Positions 33,167 to 42,126 of a stretch of DNA of 64,000 nt are shown in pieces. This stretch comes from UBA1672 sp033851915. GTDB taxonomy: Bacteria; Pseudomonadota; Alphaproteobacteria; Micavibrionales; Micavibrionaceae. Below the pieces are notes generated by a model. It had not been told where the DNA came from. It did no database searches and worked only from the letters and a program-made list of their open reading frames with translations. The stretch lies in the NCBI GenBank assembly GCA_033851915.1, contig JAWSVM010000003.1, positions 248,001-312,000 of the forward strand. Direction: 5' to 3'. Numbering within the stretch: the first letter of the stretch is position 1; each line of letters begins with the position of its first letter. Position numbers and translations under genes: made by a program.

Positions 33167-34807
33167 TTAAACCAGCACGTTATAGTGCATTTGGCCTGTT
33201 TGTGGGTCGACCTGCCAGTCCATTGAGGTTTCAATAATGTCCTCATCTGACATGTCGTTTGAATTATCTTGTTTGCTGCTGCGCCCTTGCTTGCTGTCTT
33301 GACCGAAATCATGGTCTTCACTCGCCAGCTCGAAACTTAAATCGCCATTGGTGTCTAAGCCTGCATCGTTAAGCGCGCGTTCCAGCATTTCTGCATCTTG
33401 CTTTAACATCATATAGGTCTCGGGTTTTTCAGCCGTCAGAACGATTTTCGTGACATTGTCCTTATCAATGCTCATCTTCACCTCAACGCGGCCAAGTTCC
33501 GGCGGGTCGAGTTTAAGTTTTATCGTCGTGTCTTCACCCGCTTTTACGGCTTTTTGAATAGTTGCGGACACCATTTGTGTTGCCGGATGAGCCTGCGTGG
33601 CACTTTGTGATTGAGTTATCACGTTGGTCAGGCTGCTTTGTAGAAGGGATTGCACCGTTGTTGCCGTTGTGGCGGTTGTTTCAGCTGCCGCTGTCTGGCC
33701 TTGCGTTGCCAAGCCAGCCGTTTGTAGGAAACGCTGTCCTGCACTTTGTGTATTGTCACTTTGTGCCGCTGCTGCTTTACCACCGGATTTTACATCGGCA
33801 TCTTTAAGTGTGGCTTTAAAATCAGCTGTGCTTGTTTCATCTGTGTTTGTGCGCGCCGTTTCACTGTTGCCGTCATAGCGTGCATCATAACGCCCATCAA
33901 AGCGGGTTTGCGTTTGCTGATCTTTTGCCTTTGGCGTGTCTGCTTTCGTCGGGATGATTTGCATCTCCTGATTTTTGCTATCCTGAAGGGCTTCTTTTAC
34001 GGTCTCTTTCAGCGTCTCTTTTGTAGGTGGGTTAAGGGATACCCACTGGGCGGCCAGTGCTTCTAACACGTCTTGGTCACGTTGTTCTAAAACACCCTCC
34101 ACATAATCTTGCATATAGTCTTGCAGCGCGGTGAGTTGTTCAGGTGTTAGGCCACTGGTGATGGCAATGGCATCTTCGGATTGTGCGAGTTCCTGAATCT
34201 GTGCCAAAACAGAGATAAATGCGACATCAGGTTCACCATTCTTAATCTCCTCGTCACCGTCATGACTAAGGAAAGAGGCGAGAAGGGCAAAAATGCTTTC
34301 CACTTTTTCAGATTTGGTTTCCGCTGTAACGACGATGTCACCTTGTATAGTACCTTTTGTATCACTGTTTTGTGACTGCTCTTCTATCAAACGCTGTATT
34401 TCAGCGTTTAGAGCCGCGATATTGGCAAGGTTCACGTCTGTACCCAGCACCTTAACGTCTGATTGAACTGCGCTTAACTCTACGGGCAGGGCAGCTTCTT
34501 CGGTTTTAAATAGACTTATTTCGGCGGTTTTGATAGCAACATCGGCGCGTATTTCCGCCCCTGTCTTTGCTTCTGCTGTCGAGGGTGTCTTATCGCTATT
34601 TGTTGTTTTCTTTTTCAGACCCTTCATCATATCGGCAAATTGTTCATTTTGCTCTGATTGCTTGAGGTCACTGTTTTTCGAACGAGAGGTGCTGAATTCT
34701 TCACGTTTTAGGGATGTCGTATAATCCTTCTTTGTTCCAATCGATGATGATGGATCAATAAGGGATTTTTGAAATCCATTCTCTGATGTGAAAAAATTTA
34801 ACGTCAT
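33167..34807 (-). CDS. fliK: Hook-length control protein FliK
   Basis: A 546-residue secreted molecular ruler. The first 370 residues are polar and largely disordered (Lys/Thr/Gln/Ala-rich). The C-terminal Flg_hook domain is clear (IKLKLDPPELGRVEVKMSID, about 425-445, then MLERALNDAGLD). It ends with an Asp/Ser-rich tail. It sits just upstream of flgD and flgE as expected. The FliK-like protein at 12-14 kb differs in sequence and context. Confidence 0.92.
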   Translation of the reverse strand: MTLNFFTSENGFQKSLIDPSSSIGTKKDYTTSLKREEFSTSRSKNSDLKQSEQNEQFADMMKGLKKKTTNSDKTPSTAEAKTGAEIRADVAIKTAEISLFKTEEAALPVELSAVQSDVKVLGTDVNLANIAALNAEIQRLIEEQSQNSDTKGTIQGDIVVTAETKSEKVESIFALLASFLSHDGDEEIKNGEPDVAFISVLAQIQELAQSEDAIAITSGLTPEQLTALQDYMQDYVEGVLEQRDQDVLEALAAQWVSLNPPTKETLKETVKEALQDSKNQEMQIIPTKADTPKAKDQQTQTRFDGRYDARYDGNSETARTNTDETSTADFKATLKDADVKSGGKAAAAQSDNTQSAGQRFLQTAGLATQGQTAAAETTATTATTVQSLLQSSLTNVITQSQSATQAHPATQMVSATIQKAVKAGEDTTIKLKLDPPELGRVEVKMSIDKDNVTKIVLTAEKPETYMMLKQDAEMLERALNDAGLDTNGDLSFELASEDHDFGQDSKQGRSSKQDNSNDMSDEDIIETSMDWQVDPQTGQMHYNVLV

Positions 34808-34840
34808 AATTTATATACCTTAATTATATAATTCTCTGTC

Positions 34841-35356
34841 CTACACTGTTTCACTAAGACCGGCTGAAACAGCCTTTCTTTTCGCGGCGTTCGATATCGC
34901 GCCATTTTCACCATAGCTATAGCCATTTTCCTTTTGCGCGGCGTGAATAGCGGCTGTTCTTATCGTATTACCTAGTTTCTCGGTGCAGCGTTGCATGCGT
35001 GAAATAGCTTCCATGTTTTGGCTGGAAATTTCCGCGAAGTCTGCTTGCATCTTTTTCAGCTTTTCCTTCATCGCAGGGTTGGCACCGGCCATTTCGTTCT
35101 TGCGGCCAATCATTTGTCCCATGTCGTTCTGGTATTCCTGTGCAGTCAGGAACTTCTTTTCCTGTAGCGCAATAAATGCATTTCTGTCCGTCGCATTCAG
35201 CGCGTCGGTTTCCTCAACAAAAACTTTGCTCATTTTGTTGATTGTGGATGCAACTTCGCGCAGCGCTGTATTTGTATCTTTTGAAAGCGTTCTGAACTGT
35301 ATCTGTTGTGGCTGAACGGTATTCTCCGGTGGAGGGGGCTGTTGCTTATAACTCAT
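34841..35356 (-). CDS. FlgN-like helical chaperone candidate, copy 2
   Basis: A 171-residue mostly helical soluble protein. Its core (SKDTNTALREVASTINKMSK, then EETDALNATD, LQEKKFLTAQEY) parallels the protein encoded immediately upstream, so the two are tandem paralogues. The pattern of a helix carrying EET-x-L followed by an EK-rich helix resembles FlgN/FliT-type export chaperones. Its start overlaps the previous stop by four bases. It has a C-terminal GYSYGENGAI extension missing from its partner. Position in the hook operon supports an export or assembly role, which is inferred. Confidence 0.55.
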   Translation of the reverse strand: MSYKQQPPPPENTVQPQQIQFRTLSKDTNTALREVASTINKMSKVFVEETDALNATDRNAFIALQEKKFLTAQEYQNDMGQMIGRKNEMAGANPAMKEKLKKMQADFAEISSQNMEAISRMQRCTEKLGNTIRTAAIHAAQKENGYSYGENGAISNAAKRKAVSAGLSETV

Positions 35357-35808
35357 GATGCGACCCTTTCTTCTTGGTTTGTATCTTTCAGGGCAGCGTT
35401 ATCAGGCAGGCGTACGCGTTGTCCCAATTCCTGCACTGTGAACAATGTTGATTGTGTGTTCGCCGCAGCGCGTGTTTTAATCTGGTTTATCAAAACATTA
35501 TTATTCTGGGTTTTTTCCTTCAGCTCGGTCTGTAGCTTCTCAAGCTGCATCAAGATGCTTTTATCGGCATGGCGGAAATCATCAAGGCGGGTTCGGAATT
35601 CTTCCGAGGCTTGCATATATTGGCGCGCCAGACTCTCCTTGTCCTGTTGGGTAAATGCAAAGCGCATATGATCGCTTGTCACCAGGCTTTGTGTTTCCTG
35701 ATCTGCAAAGTCTATAAGTCTTTTATTGAGGCGTACAAGCTCACGCAGGGCTTGATTAACATCTTTGCCAAGAACTTTTGTGCTTTGTTTTTGCGTTTGT
35801 CTGTTCAT
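35353..35808 (-). CDS. FlgN-like helical chaperone candidate, copy 1
   Basis: A 151-residue helical soluble protein with no signal peptide. GKDVNQALRELVRLNKRL and QETQSLVTSD align with the next gene's GKD/SKD-x-N-x-ALRE and EET-x-L pattern, showing duplication. Its start lies 12 bases downstream of flgJ and its end overlaps copy 2 by four bases. A chaperone role for hook-associated proteins is plausible: FlgN binds FlgK and FlgL elsewhere, but neither gene is in this window. Confidence 0.55.
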   Translation of the reverse strand: MNRQTQKQSTKVLGKDVNQALRELVRLNKRLIDFADQETQSLVTSDHMRFAFTQQDKESLARQYMQASEEFRTRLDDFRHADKSILMQLEKLQTELKEKTQNNNVLINQIKTRAAANTQSTLFTVQELGQRVRLPDNAALKDTNQEERVAS

Positions 35809-35820
35809 CTTGTTGTGCCT

Positions 35821-36228
35821 CTATTTCTCTATAAGTTTTAAATCAATTATTTTTGCGTCTACTTCTGTATTGGCATTACTCTGATCTTTTTGGATAGCGT
35901 CTGCCGTTCTGGCGGATTGCATCTCAATCAATTTGTTTGCGACTTGCGTTTGAATACCAATCACATTGAGGGATGCAACATTCTTGCCATATTCATCCAA
36001 CATAATGCCGCGGAAGATTTCTTCACCCTTACCGCCGCCAAAAGGGCCATCGGTTTCAATGCCGTCAAACATCGGTTTCATCATCTCGGTAATAAAGACT
36101 GCCTCGAAATCACGGGCGCTTTCTTCAACGCGTTCACGGTTTTTCACCATATCTGCAGTTTGCTGATTTAATTGCGCCTCCTGCATAAGGGCGAGGGATG
36201 TTTCTGCGGTTAATGGAGAGCTGTTCAT
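35821..36228 (-). CDS. flgJ: Rod-binding protein FlgJ (rod-cap domain only)
   Basis: A 135-residue protein with the FlgJ N-terminal domain: ESARDFEAVFITEMMKPMFD, then GGGKGEEIFRGIMLDEYGK. The muramidase domain of enterobacterial FlgJ is absent, as is usual in alphaproteobacteria, where a separate lytic enzyme cuts the wall. It starts at the last base of the flgI stop codon. Confidence 0.92.
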   Translation of the reverse strand: MNSSPLTAETSLALMQEAQLNQQTADMVKNRERVEESARDFEAVFITEMMKPMFDGIETDGPFGGGKGEEIFRGIMLDEYGKNVASLNVIGIQTQVANKLIEMQSARTADAIQKDQSNANTEVDAKIIDLKLIEK

Positions 36229-37403
36229 TACATCACCTCTATTTCCGCCTGCAACGCGCCAGCTGCTTTTATGGCTTGTAGAATGGTGATAACGTCGCGG
36301 GGTTTAACGCCCAGTTGATTTAATCCTGTGACAAGTTCTTGCAAGGTTACACCTGATTGAAGAACAGTCAGTTTCACATCTTCACCAATATTGGCGGAAA
36401 CATCAGTGCGCGGCACAATTACGGTCTCGCCCTGATCTGCGAAGGGGTTGGCTTGTGAAACTTGCGGAGTCTCGTTAATTTTTAATGTCAGGTTGCCTTG
36501 TGCAATCGCAACACTGCTGACCCGCACATCTGCGCCCATCACCACAATGCCTGAACGCTCACTGATGATAACTTTCGCAGGTTGGTCAGGTTGAATGGGC
36601 AGTTGCTCTATATCTGTAATAAGGTCAACAATCGTGCCGTCATAATTGCTGGGGCGGCGCAAGACAACACTGGCAGAGTTTTCTGCTTTGGCCAGCGTGG
36701 AATTGGTGAAGCCGTTAATGGCTTGTGCAATGCGGCGCGCCGTGGTGAAGTCGGGGTTTCTTAAGGCCAGACGGATTTGCTGTAAATCTTCAAGCTGGAA
36801 ATCAATTTCGCGTTCAACAATCCCGCCATTAGGAATACGTCCTGCGGTTGGAATATTTTGTGTGATAGAGGCAGCGTCTCCCTCAACGGAGAACCCGGCA
36901 ATACTTATCCCGCCTTGTGCTACCGCGTAAACTTCGCCATCTGCTGCAATAAGAGGTGTCACTAATAATGTACCACCTTGCAGGGAACTTGCATCGCCAA
37001 GGGCTGAAATATTAACATCAATCTTTGAACCTTGATTGGCAAATGGGGGCAGGGTGGCTGTCACCATTACGGCGGCAACATTGCCCGTATTCACGTTTTC
37101 GCCGCGGATGTTAACGTTCAAACGCTCCAACATCGCAATCAGGCTTTGTTTTGTGAAAGGTGAATTATTAAGGCCGTCACCTGTGCCGTTTAAACCAACC
37201 ATAAGACCATACCCAATCAATTGGTTTTCGCGGACGCCTTCGATGGAGACTATATCTTTAATGCGTGAGGTCTTTGCAAAAGCAGGCGAAAATGACTGAA
37301 GCAGTAATGCTCCGGCCGTCACTACAACCCCTAAATTCTTTAGGAATGACGACCGGAATACCACCGAAGTGTTCGCTTTATATGTTTGTCCAAAACTTAA
37401 CAT
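36228..37403 (-). CDS. flgI: Flagellar P-ring protein FlgI
   Basis: A 391-residue periplasmic protein with a signal peptide (about residues 1-43, ending SPAFA). The diagnostic SRIKDIVSIEGVRENQLIGYGLMVGLNGTGD block follows, and the C-terminus reads TILQAIKAAGALQAEIEVM. It forms the P-ring around the rod. It is the first gene of the hook operon. A sigma-54-type -24/-12 element lies about 80-100 bases upstream and fliX is divergent, as in Caulobacter. Confidence 0.96.
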   Translation of the reverse strand: MLSFGQTYKANTSVVFRSSFLKNLGVVVTAGALLLQSFSPAFAKTSRIKDIVSIEGVRENQLIGYGLMVGLNGTGDGLNNSPFTKQSLIAMLERLNVNIRGENVNTGNVAAVMVTATLPPFANQGSKIDVNISALGDASSLQGGTLLVTPLIAADGEVYAVAQGGISIAGFSVEGDAASITQNIPTAGRIPNGGIVEREIDFQLEDLQQIRLALRNPDFTTARRIAQAINGFTNSTLAKAENSASVVLRRPSNYDGTIVDLITDIEQLPIQPDQPAKVIISERSGIVVMGADVRVSSVAIAQGNLTLKINETPQVSQANPFADQGETVIVPRTDVSANIGEDVKLTVLQSGVTLQELVTGLNQLGVKPRDVITILQAIKAAGALQAEIEVM

Positions 37404-37484
37404 TCTTACTTTCTACTTTAACTCTACTTTTCTCTACTTTTACGCTTTTGAGGAAAACCTTTGTTGAATTCTCGAAATAGACGT

Positions 37485-37500
37485 TGCGAAAGCTGTGCCA
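37485..37500 (-). promoter_or_regulatory. Sigma-54 promoter of the flgI hook operon
   Basis: The minus strand reads TGGCAC-N5-TCGCA, one mismatch from the TGGCAC-N5-TTGCA consensus with the GG and GC doublets correctly spaced. Transcription would start near 37473, about 70 bases before the flgI ATG. Confidence 0.75.
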
Positions 37501-37624
37501 GTTTTGAAAACCCTGTGTTTCTAAGCTTTATGGCGTTTTACGGAGGAGGTAACATTGCGCCAGCCCTCTGAATGATAGGAAGTTTTTGTCTGCTGCGGGA
37601 TTGGGCTAGGCAATTCTTACCGAC

Positions 37625-37654
37625 TTGATCGTCTTGTTTGATAGGGCGTATAAT
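37625..37654 (+). promoter_or_regulatory. Sigma-70-type promoter of fliX
   Basis: TTGATC (37625-37630), an 18-base spacer and a perfect TATAAT (37649-37654) lie 43 bases before the fliX ATG. The different promoter class from the divergent flgI operon fits FliX acting earlier. Confidence 0.6.
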
Positions 37655-37696
37655 TAAGACTATGGATTCGTAAGTAGATAAAGAAAGGCGTATGTT

Positions 37697-38137
37697 ATGA
37701 AAGTCGGTGGTTCTAAAGGCCCTAAGTCAACATCCGGTACGCAGAAGTCATCATCTTCTGCCGGTGGAGATAGTAATGTAGATTTCTCTCAATATATAAC
37801 AGGGGGTGCCAGTGAAACGGCCAGCGCCTCTGCAACGCAGAATATAGCGCAATTGGACGCTTTGCTGGCGGTTCAGGAAACTGAAGATCCAACACACGGC
37901 GCGGCTAAAAGGCGTGTTCAGGTGCGAGCGGATAATATTTTGGAAAAATTGGATAACATTCGTTTGAAGATGTTGAGCGGTGATTTAACGGTTGGACATA
38001 TGATTGATGTGGCTGATGTTGTTGCATCCCATCGTGATAAAATTGATGATCCTGCCTTGACCGCGATCATGGATGAAATTGACCTGCGGGCACAAGTTGA
38101 GCTTGCCAAGATGCGTTATGCGATGGACCAAGGATGA
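37697..38137 (+). CDS. fliX: Flagellar assembly regulator FliX
   Basis: A 146-residue cytoplasmic protein. A Ser/Gly/Thr-rich N-terminus of about 45 residues precedes the FliX core: LDALLAVQETEDPTHGAAKRR, LEKLDNIRLKMLSGDL, LRAQVELAKMRYAM. FliX links early basal-body assembly to FlbD activity. It is divergent from flgI across 293 bases, the arrangement known in Caulobacter. An AAAGG ribosome-binding site precedes the ATG. Confidence 0.9.
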   Translation: MKVGGSKGPKSTSGTQKSSSSAGGDSNVDFSQYITGGASETASASATQNIAQLDALLAVQETEDPTHGAAKRRVQVRADNILEKLDNIRLKMLSGDLTVGHMIDVADVVASHRDKIDDPALTAIMDEIDLRAQVELAKMRYAMDQG

Positions 38138-38269
38138 ATTAAAAACAGCCATTTTCCTTAAAAAGACTCAATTTTCTTGTTTTTAAGGGATAACACACGT
38201 ATATTCTCTGATCTTTAAGAGAGTATGTTCAGTTTATAGGCTCTATTATGAGTAAAAAGGACACAAAAA

Positions 38270-38704
38270 ATGACAACATCAAGTAGCGTAACTTTACCCC
38301 CTGATTATGATCCTGAGAAGGATAAAGGCGAATTCATGAATCCCGTTATGAGGGAATATTTTCGTCAGCAGCTAATAGCATGGCGTGAAGAATTATTGAA
38401 AGAGTCCGAAGCGACTATTCATGACACTCTGCAAAGCACAGAATTGCAAAAGCCGGATATGGCAGACCGCGCATCGGCGGAAACTGATCATGCGCTGGAA
38501 CTGCGCACCCGTGACAGAGAGCGTAAGTTGATTTCCAAGATTAATTCAACGATCCGTAAGTTGGATGATGATGAATATGGATATTGTGATGAAACGGGTG
38601 AGCCGATTGGCCTTGGTCGTTTGAAAGCCCGTCCTATCGCATCTCTGGGTCTGGAAGCGCAAGAGCATCACGAACGTATGGAAAAAACACAAAGAGATTC
38701 GTAA
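38270..38704 (+). CDS. dksA: RNA polymerase-binding transcription factor DksA
   Basis: A 144-residue protein that binds RNA polymerase through its secondary channel and acts with ppGpp. The coiled-coil tip region (MADRASAETDHALELRTRDRERK) is intact. The zinc-finger region reads YGYCDETGEPIGLGRLKARP...SLGLEAQ, keeping one of the four cysteines, so zinc is probably not bound. This form is common in alphaproteobacteria. It follows fliX after 132 bases and is preceded by AAAGGA. It ends in a strong bidirectional terminator shared with flgH. Confidence 0.93.
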   Translation: MTTSSSVTLPPDYDPEKDKGEFMNPVMREYFRQQLIAWREELLKESEATIHDTLQSTELQKPDMADRASAETDHALELRTRDRERKLISKINSTIRKLDDDEYGYCDETGEPIGLGRLKARPIASLGLEAQEHHERMEKTQRDS

Positions 38705-38734
38705 GTCTTTGTAATTCCAATAAACAAATTAATA

Positions 38735-38760
38735 AAAGAGGGTGTTTAGACCCTCTTTTT
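38735..38760. terminator. Bidirectional terminator between dksA and flgH
   Basis: A perfect 9-bp stem AAAGAGGGT/ACCCTCTTT with a 6-base loop has a T run on the plus strand and a CTCTTTTATT tail on the minus strand. It serves the convergent dksA and flgH genes. Confidence 0.9.
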
Positions 38761-38783
38761 TCATGTGATATTCTCTCTAAGCT

Positions 38784-39542
38784 CTAAAATGGGAAAAGGA
38801 TATCGTAGAGCTGTTGACCGTATCTTGGTTGTTGCATATCTGAAATTTGGCCTTCGCCGCCATAGATGATGCGCGCTTCAGCGATCTGGTCGTAAGATAT
38901 AGTATTGTTAACCGAGATATCTTCCGGACGGATAACGCCATCAACTTGCAAAATGCGTTTTTCAAAATTCACCAAAACTTCCTGTTTTCCGTGAATAACC
39001 ATATTCCCATTGGGCAGCATCTGCGTGATTAGAGCGGCCATACGCACTTTAATTTCGTCCTCGCGCTCAATACTGCCGGAACCGGTGTGTGACGAGTTTG
39101 AATCAAAGCCTGTTAAATTTGCATTATCGACATCTTGCGGCAATATGCGGTTTAGGGCGGTCTCGTATCCTAAGAAGTTATCCAGCCCGGCGTCTTCATT
39201 GCTGGCGCGGGTGCGTGATGATTCATTTTCTATTGTAGCTTCGTCTTTGATATCAATTGTAACGGTGATGATATCACCCACATCATTTGCGCGTTGATCT
39301 TCAAAGAAGGTGACACGATTGCTCTGCCATAGAGAATTATGCTGTTTTACGAATTCTTTTGGTGCTGGCATCGGCAGACTGACGGGCTGATAGGCGGGAT
39401 CTGTCATTGGGTTTGCAATTGTCGCCATTTCGGGCGCTTTGCCAATATTTGATATCCTATCCGCGGTGGAGCAGGCGCTGAGCATACTGCACGCCATAAG
39501 GGCCAGACCAGTCGATTTTATATTGATTTTAACGTTACGCAT
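38784..39542 (-). CDS. flgH: Flagellar L-ring lipoprotein FlgH
   Basis: A 252-residue outer-membrane lipoprotein. The lipobox LSAC places the lipidated Cys at residue 24. FlgH blocks follow: SLWQSNRVTFFEDQRANDVGDIITV and QVDGVIRPEDISVNNTI. The C-terminus ends YDILFPF, close to the family's usual aromatic ending. It ends the flgF-flgG-flgA-flgH operon. Confidence 0.95.
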   Translation of the reverse strand: MRNVKINIKSTGLALMACSMLSACSTADRISNIGKAPEMATIANPMTDPAYQPVSLPMPAPKEFVKQHNSLWQSNRVTFFEDQRANDVGDIITVTIDIKDEATIENESSRTRASNEDAGLDNFLGYETALNRILPQDVDNANLTGFDSNSSHTGSGSIEREDEIKVRMAALITQMLPNGNMVIHGKQEVLVNFEKRILQVDGVIRPEDISVNNTISYDQIAEARIIYGGEGQISDMQQPRYGQQLYDILFPF

Positions 39543-39570
39543 AATATGAACCTCATATGGTTTAAATGTT

Positions 39571-40521
39571 CTAATGTTGCAGGATAGAGACCTGATTTGT
39601 GCCGGTTATCACGGCTTGTAATGTTTTATTGCTTGCCGTATTCACAACGCGAATGATATCGCCTTTCGCACCATCTTGCAGAGCCTTCGCCTGTGTGGTT
39701 AAGGCCATGGTGCCGATGTTTAAAGATAATGTAACGATTTCTCCACGTTCTATTAATCTGGGGGCGATCATTTCAGATGTTTTGATAGGACGTCCTGCAA
39801 GGATAACGCGCCGCGCTGTCATGCCAATTAAGATAGAGGCATCGGCGATGGTGTCGCGCGTAAATTCACGTTCTTTGATTTTAATATATTTGATGTCTTG
39901 CTGTGTAATAATGCGCCCTGATTGCAAATTTCCAGCAAGAACCGGAACCGTAATAACGGCGTTCATATGGCCCCTAACCTGAAAGTGCTGGATCGGGTTT
40001 TCGGCAGAGGGCGCGGCAATTGTTGCTTCAAATGTTTTGTTGTTTGCATCTGTGGTAAAGCGCGTAATCACCATGCTGGCCGGTTGATCGTGCGGCAGGA
40101 TAATTTTGTGATATTGCGCAGGAATGCTGAGTTCGTAATCGCCATAGACTTCTTCATCATATAGGGCGGTATAAAGTGCTTCTTTAATTTGGTCATATTC
40201 GATAATTGTTGCATCACGGCGCAGGACGACACTGTCTGTTGCGCTGGAGGGCCTCCATGGCAGGTCAAGTGCAAGGGCAATGCGCAGAAGGGTTTTAGCA
40301 CTTAAAACCATATCCTTACCCGGGCGCGGCGCGTTGCCTAAGACACGTTCCTCATCACGCGGCAAGTCATAGAATATATCGCCTAATGTGATGGTATCAC
40401 CCGTTAGAACACTATGTTCTTTCAGGCCAATCGCCTGCGCAGAATAGGAGGAAAACATAACGGCGCACGCAAGAGATGCGAGGATGAAATATTGCCCTGT
40501 TCTTTTTGCTGTATGTGTCAT
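39571..40521 (-). CDS. flgA: P-ring assembly chaperone FlgA
   Basis: A 316-residue periplasmic protein with an N-terminal signal peptide (about 1-30, ending SAQA). The SAF/ChapFlgA region spans about 190-315: VLAGNLQSGRIITQQDI, ILIGMTARRVILAGRPI, GDIIRVVNTASNKTLQAVITG. FlgA helps FlgI polymerise. The long N-terminal half is typical of alphaproteobacterial members. It lies 28 bases before flgH. Confidence 0.93.
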   Translation of the reverse strand: MTHTAKRTGQYFILASLACAVMFSSYSAQAIGLKEHSVLTGDTITLGDIFYDLPRDEERVLGNAPRPGKDMVLSAKTLLRIALALDLPWRPSSATDSVVLRRDATIIEYDQIKEALYTALYDEEVYGDYELSIPAQYHKIILPHDQPASMVITRFTTDANNKTFEATIAAPSAENPIQHFQVRGHMNAVITVPVLAGNLQSGRIITQQDIKYIKIKEREFTRDTIADASILIGMTARRVILAGRPIKTSEMIAPRLIERGEIVTLSLNIGTMALTTQAKALQDGAKGDIIRVVNTASNKTLQAVITGTNQVSILQH

Positions 40522-40552
40522 GTTTTCTTATCCTGTCCTAAACTCGTTTCTA

Positions 40553-41338
40553 TTAGCGAAGCTGTGCCACTGTGCGGAGCATTTCGTCACTTGTTGAAAT
40601 GACATTTGAATTCATTTCATAGGCACGTTGCGCAGCGATAAGAGATGTTATCTCTGATACGACATTGACGTTGGACTGTTCCAATGCGCCTTGTTCTACG
40701 CCGCCGAATTGCCCTTGTCCTGCGATGCCCGTGACGGGTGATCCTGATGCCTCTGTTTCAAGCAGGAAGTTATTACCTATGGCTTCCAGACCTGTCGGAT
40801 TCACGAAATCTGCCATCTGTAGCTGGCCGAGATTTTGAATAGCGGTTTGTCCTTGAATACTGGCAAGAATTTCACCTTCGGCATTGATGTCTATACCTGT
40901 GGCATTATCCGGAACCGTGATGGATGGAACAACTGTGTAACCCTGTATGGTAACAATTTCACCATTTTCGTTAATCTGGAATGTTCCGTCACGTGTGTAG
41001 GCTGTTGTGCCGTCAGGAAGGTCAACTTGAAAAAATCCGCGTCCCAATATTGCCAGATCCAGTTCATTTTCTGTGATTTGGATAGGCCCTTGTGAATGCA
41101 TGCGGTAAACCGCGCCGGTTTTAACGCCAAGCCCGATTTGTAAACCTGAGGGAACTGTTGTTCCTGAGTCCGAGGATGTAGCGCCGGGGCGTTTAAGGTT
41201 TTGATATATTAAGTCCTGAAACGCAGCGCGCTGTCTTTTATATCCGGTTGTTGTCATGTTGGCGATGTTGTTGGAGATAACATCAACATTAAGTTGCTGT
41301 GCCATCATGCCTGTTGCGCCGATATCAAGTGATCTCAT
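40553..41338 (-). CDS. flgG: Distal rod protein FlgG
   Basis: A 261-residue axial protein. It opens MRSLDIGATGMMAQQLNVDV with ISNNIANMTTTGYKRQRA, and closes with EQSNVNVVSEITSLIAAQRAYEMNS, both diagnostic of FlgG. Length matches the family (about 260). It forms the distal rod passing through the P- and L-rings. It lies 36 bases downstream of flgF and 31 bases upstream of flgA. Confidence 0.97.
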   Translation of the reverse strand: MRSLDIGATGMMAQQLNVDVISNNIANMTTTGYKRQRAAFQDLIYQNLKRPGATSSDSGTTVPSGLQIGLGVKTGAVYRMHSQGPIQITENELDLAILGRGFFQVDLPDGTTAYTRDGTFQINENGEIVTIQGYTVVPSITVPDNATGIDINAEGEILASIQGQTAIQNLGQLQMADFVNPTGLEAIGNNFLLETEASGSPVTGIAGQGQFGGVEQGALEQSNVNVVSEITSLIAAQRAYEMNSNVISTSDEMLRTVAQLR

Positions 41339-41374
41339 GATTTTATGTCCTTCTCTTAAATTCTATTTTATGCC

Positions 41375-42094
41375 CTAAACACGGGTTAATTTCTGTATGG
41401 CTGAACGCAGGCGGTCATGCTCGCTGTCCAGTAGTTTCTGTGTGGTTTGAAAGTCGCGTAGAATCTCGATCATGCGGGTCATTTCAACCACTGAATTGAC
41501 GTTTGATCCTTCCAAAAACCCTTGTTGCGCTGTGGTTTTTGTTGCGGTGGTAAAGGCACCGTCTGTTGTGTAGAGGTTATTCCCTCTGGCTTCCAGCTCT
41601 TGCACATTATCGAACTCAACAATCTGTAATTGCCCGATTGTGCCGTTTTGATCAGAGATCATGCCGCGCTCATCAATTGATATCTCTGTGGAGCTTGCCG
41701 GAATTGTAATCGGCCCACCTTGTCCCATAACAGGCCATCCTGATGAATTGACCAAAGTGCCATCGGCGCTTTTTTGGAAGTTACCATCGCGTGTATAGCC
41801 TATTTCACCACCGGGCATTTGCACCCCCATGAAGCCGGGGCCGTTTAAGGCCACATTTAAAGGATTCTCGGTTTGGCGCATTGGTCCGGGACTGGTCATT
41901 TGGTACTGGCCGTAATCATAGACAAATGATAATTCATCATCGCCATAGCGTGGGTCGGACAGATATTCCTCAAACACCGGATTTTGTCCGCGGAAACCAC
42001 TGGTATTCATATTGGCAATATTATTGGCCACAATGTCCATATTGGTTTTCAAAACCATTTGTCGGGATAGTCCGAGATAAATACTATTTTCCAT
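41375..42094 (-). CDS. flgF: Proximal rod protein FlgF
   Basis: A 239-residue rod protein starting at 42094 (MENSIYLGLSRQMVLK), with AGGAAAA eight bases upstream. The longer open frame would cross the sigma-54 promoter and is rejected. The MDIVANNIANMNTSGFRGQN motif and the C-terminal EGSNVNSVVEMTRMIEILRDFQTTQ identify FlgF. First gene of flgF-flgG-flgA-flgH. Confidence 0.94.
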   Translation of the reverse strand: MENSIYLGLSRQMVLKTNMDIVANNIANMNTSGFRGQNPVFEEYLSDPRYGDDELSFVYDYGQYQMTSPGPMRQTENPLNVALNGPGFMGVQMPGGEIGYTRDGNFQKSADGTLVNSSGWPVMGQGGPITIPASSTEISIDERGMISDQNGTIGQLQIVEFDNVQELEARGNNLYTTDGAFTTATKTTAQQGFLEGSNVNSVVEMTRMIEILRDFQTTQKLLDSEHDRLRSAIQKLTRV

Positions 42095-42126
42095 TATATA
42101 TTTTCCTATTCTTCCGATCTGTACAA

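Noticed and set aside
38156..38188. A terminator-like inverted repeat between fliX and dksA
   Set aside because: The 9-bp stem is nearly all A-T with a 15-base loop; it is too weak to call, though attenuation cannot be excluded.
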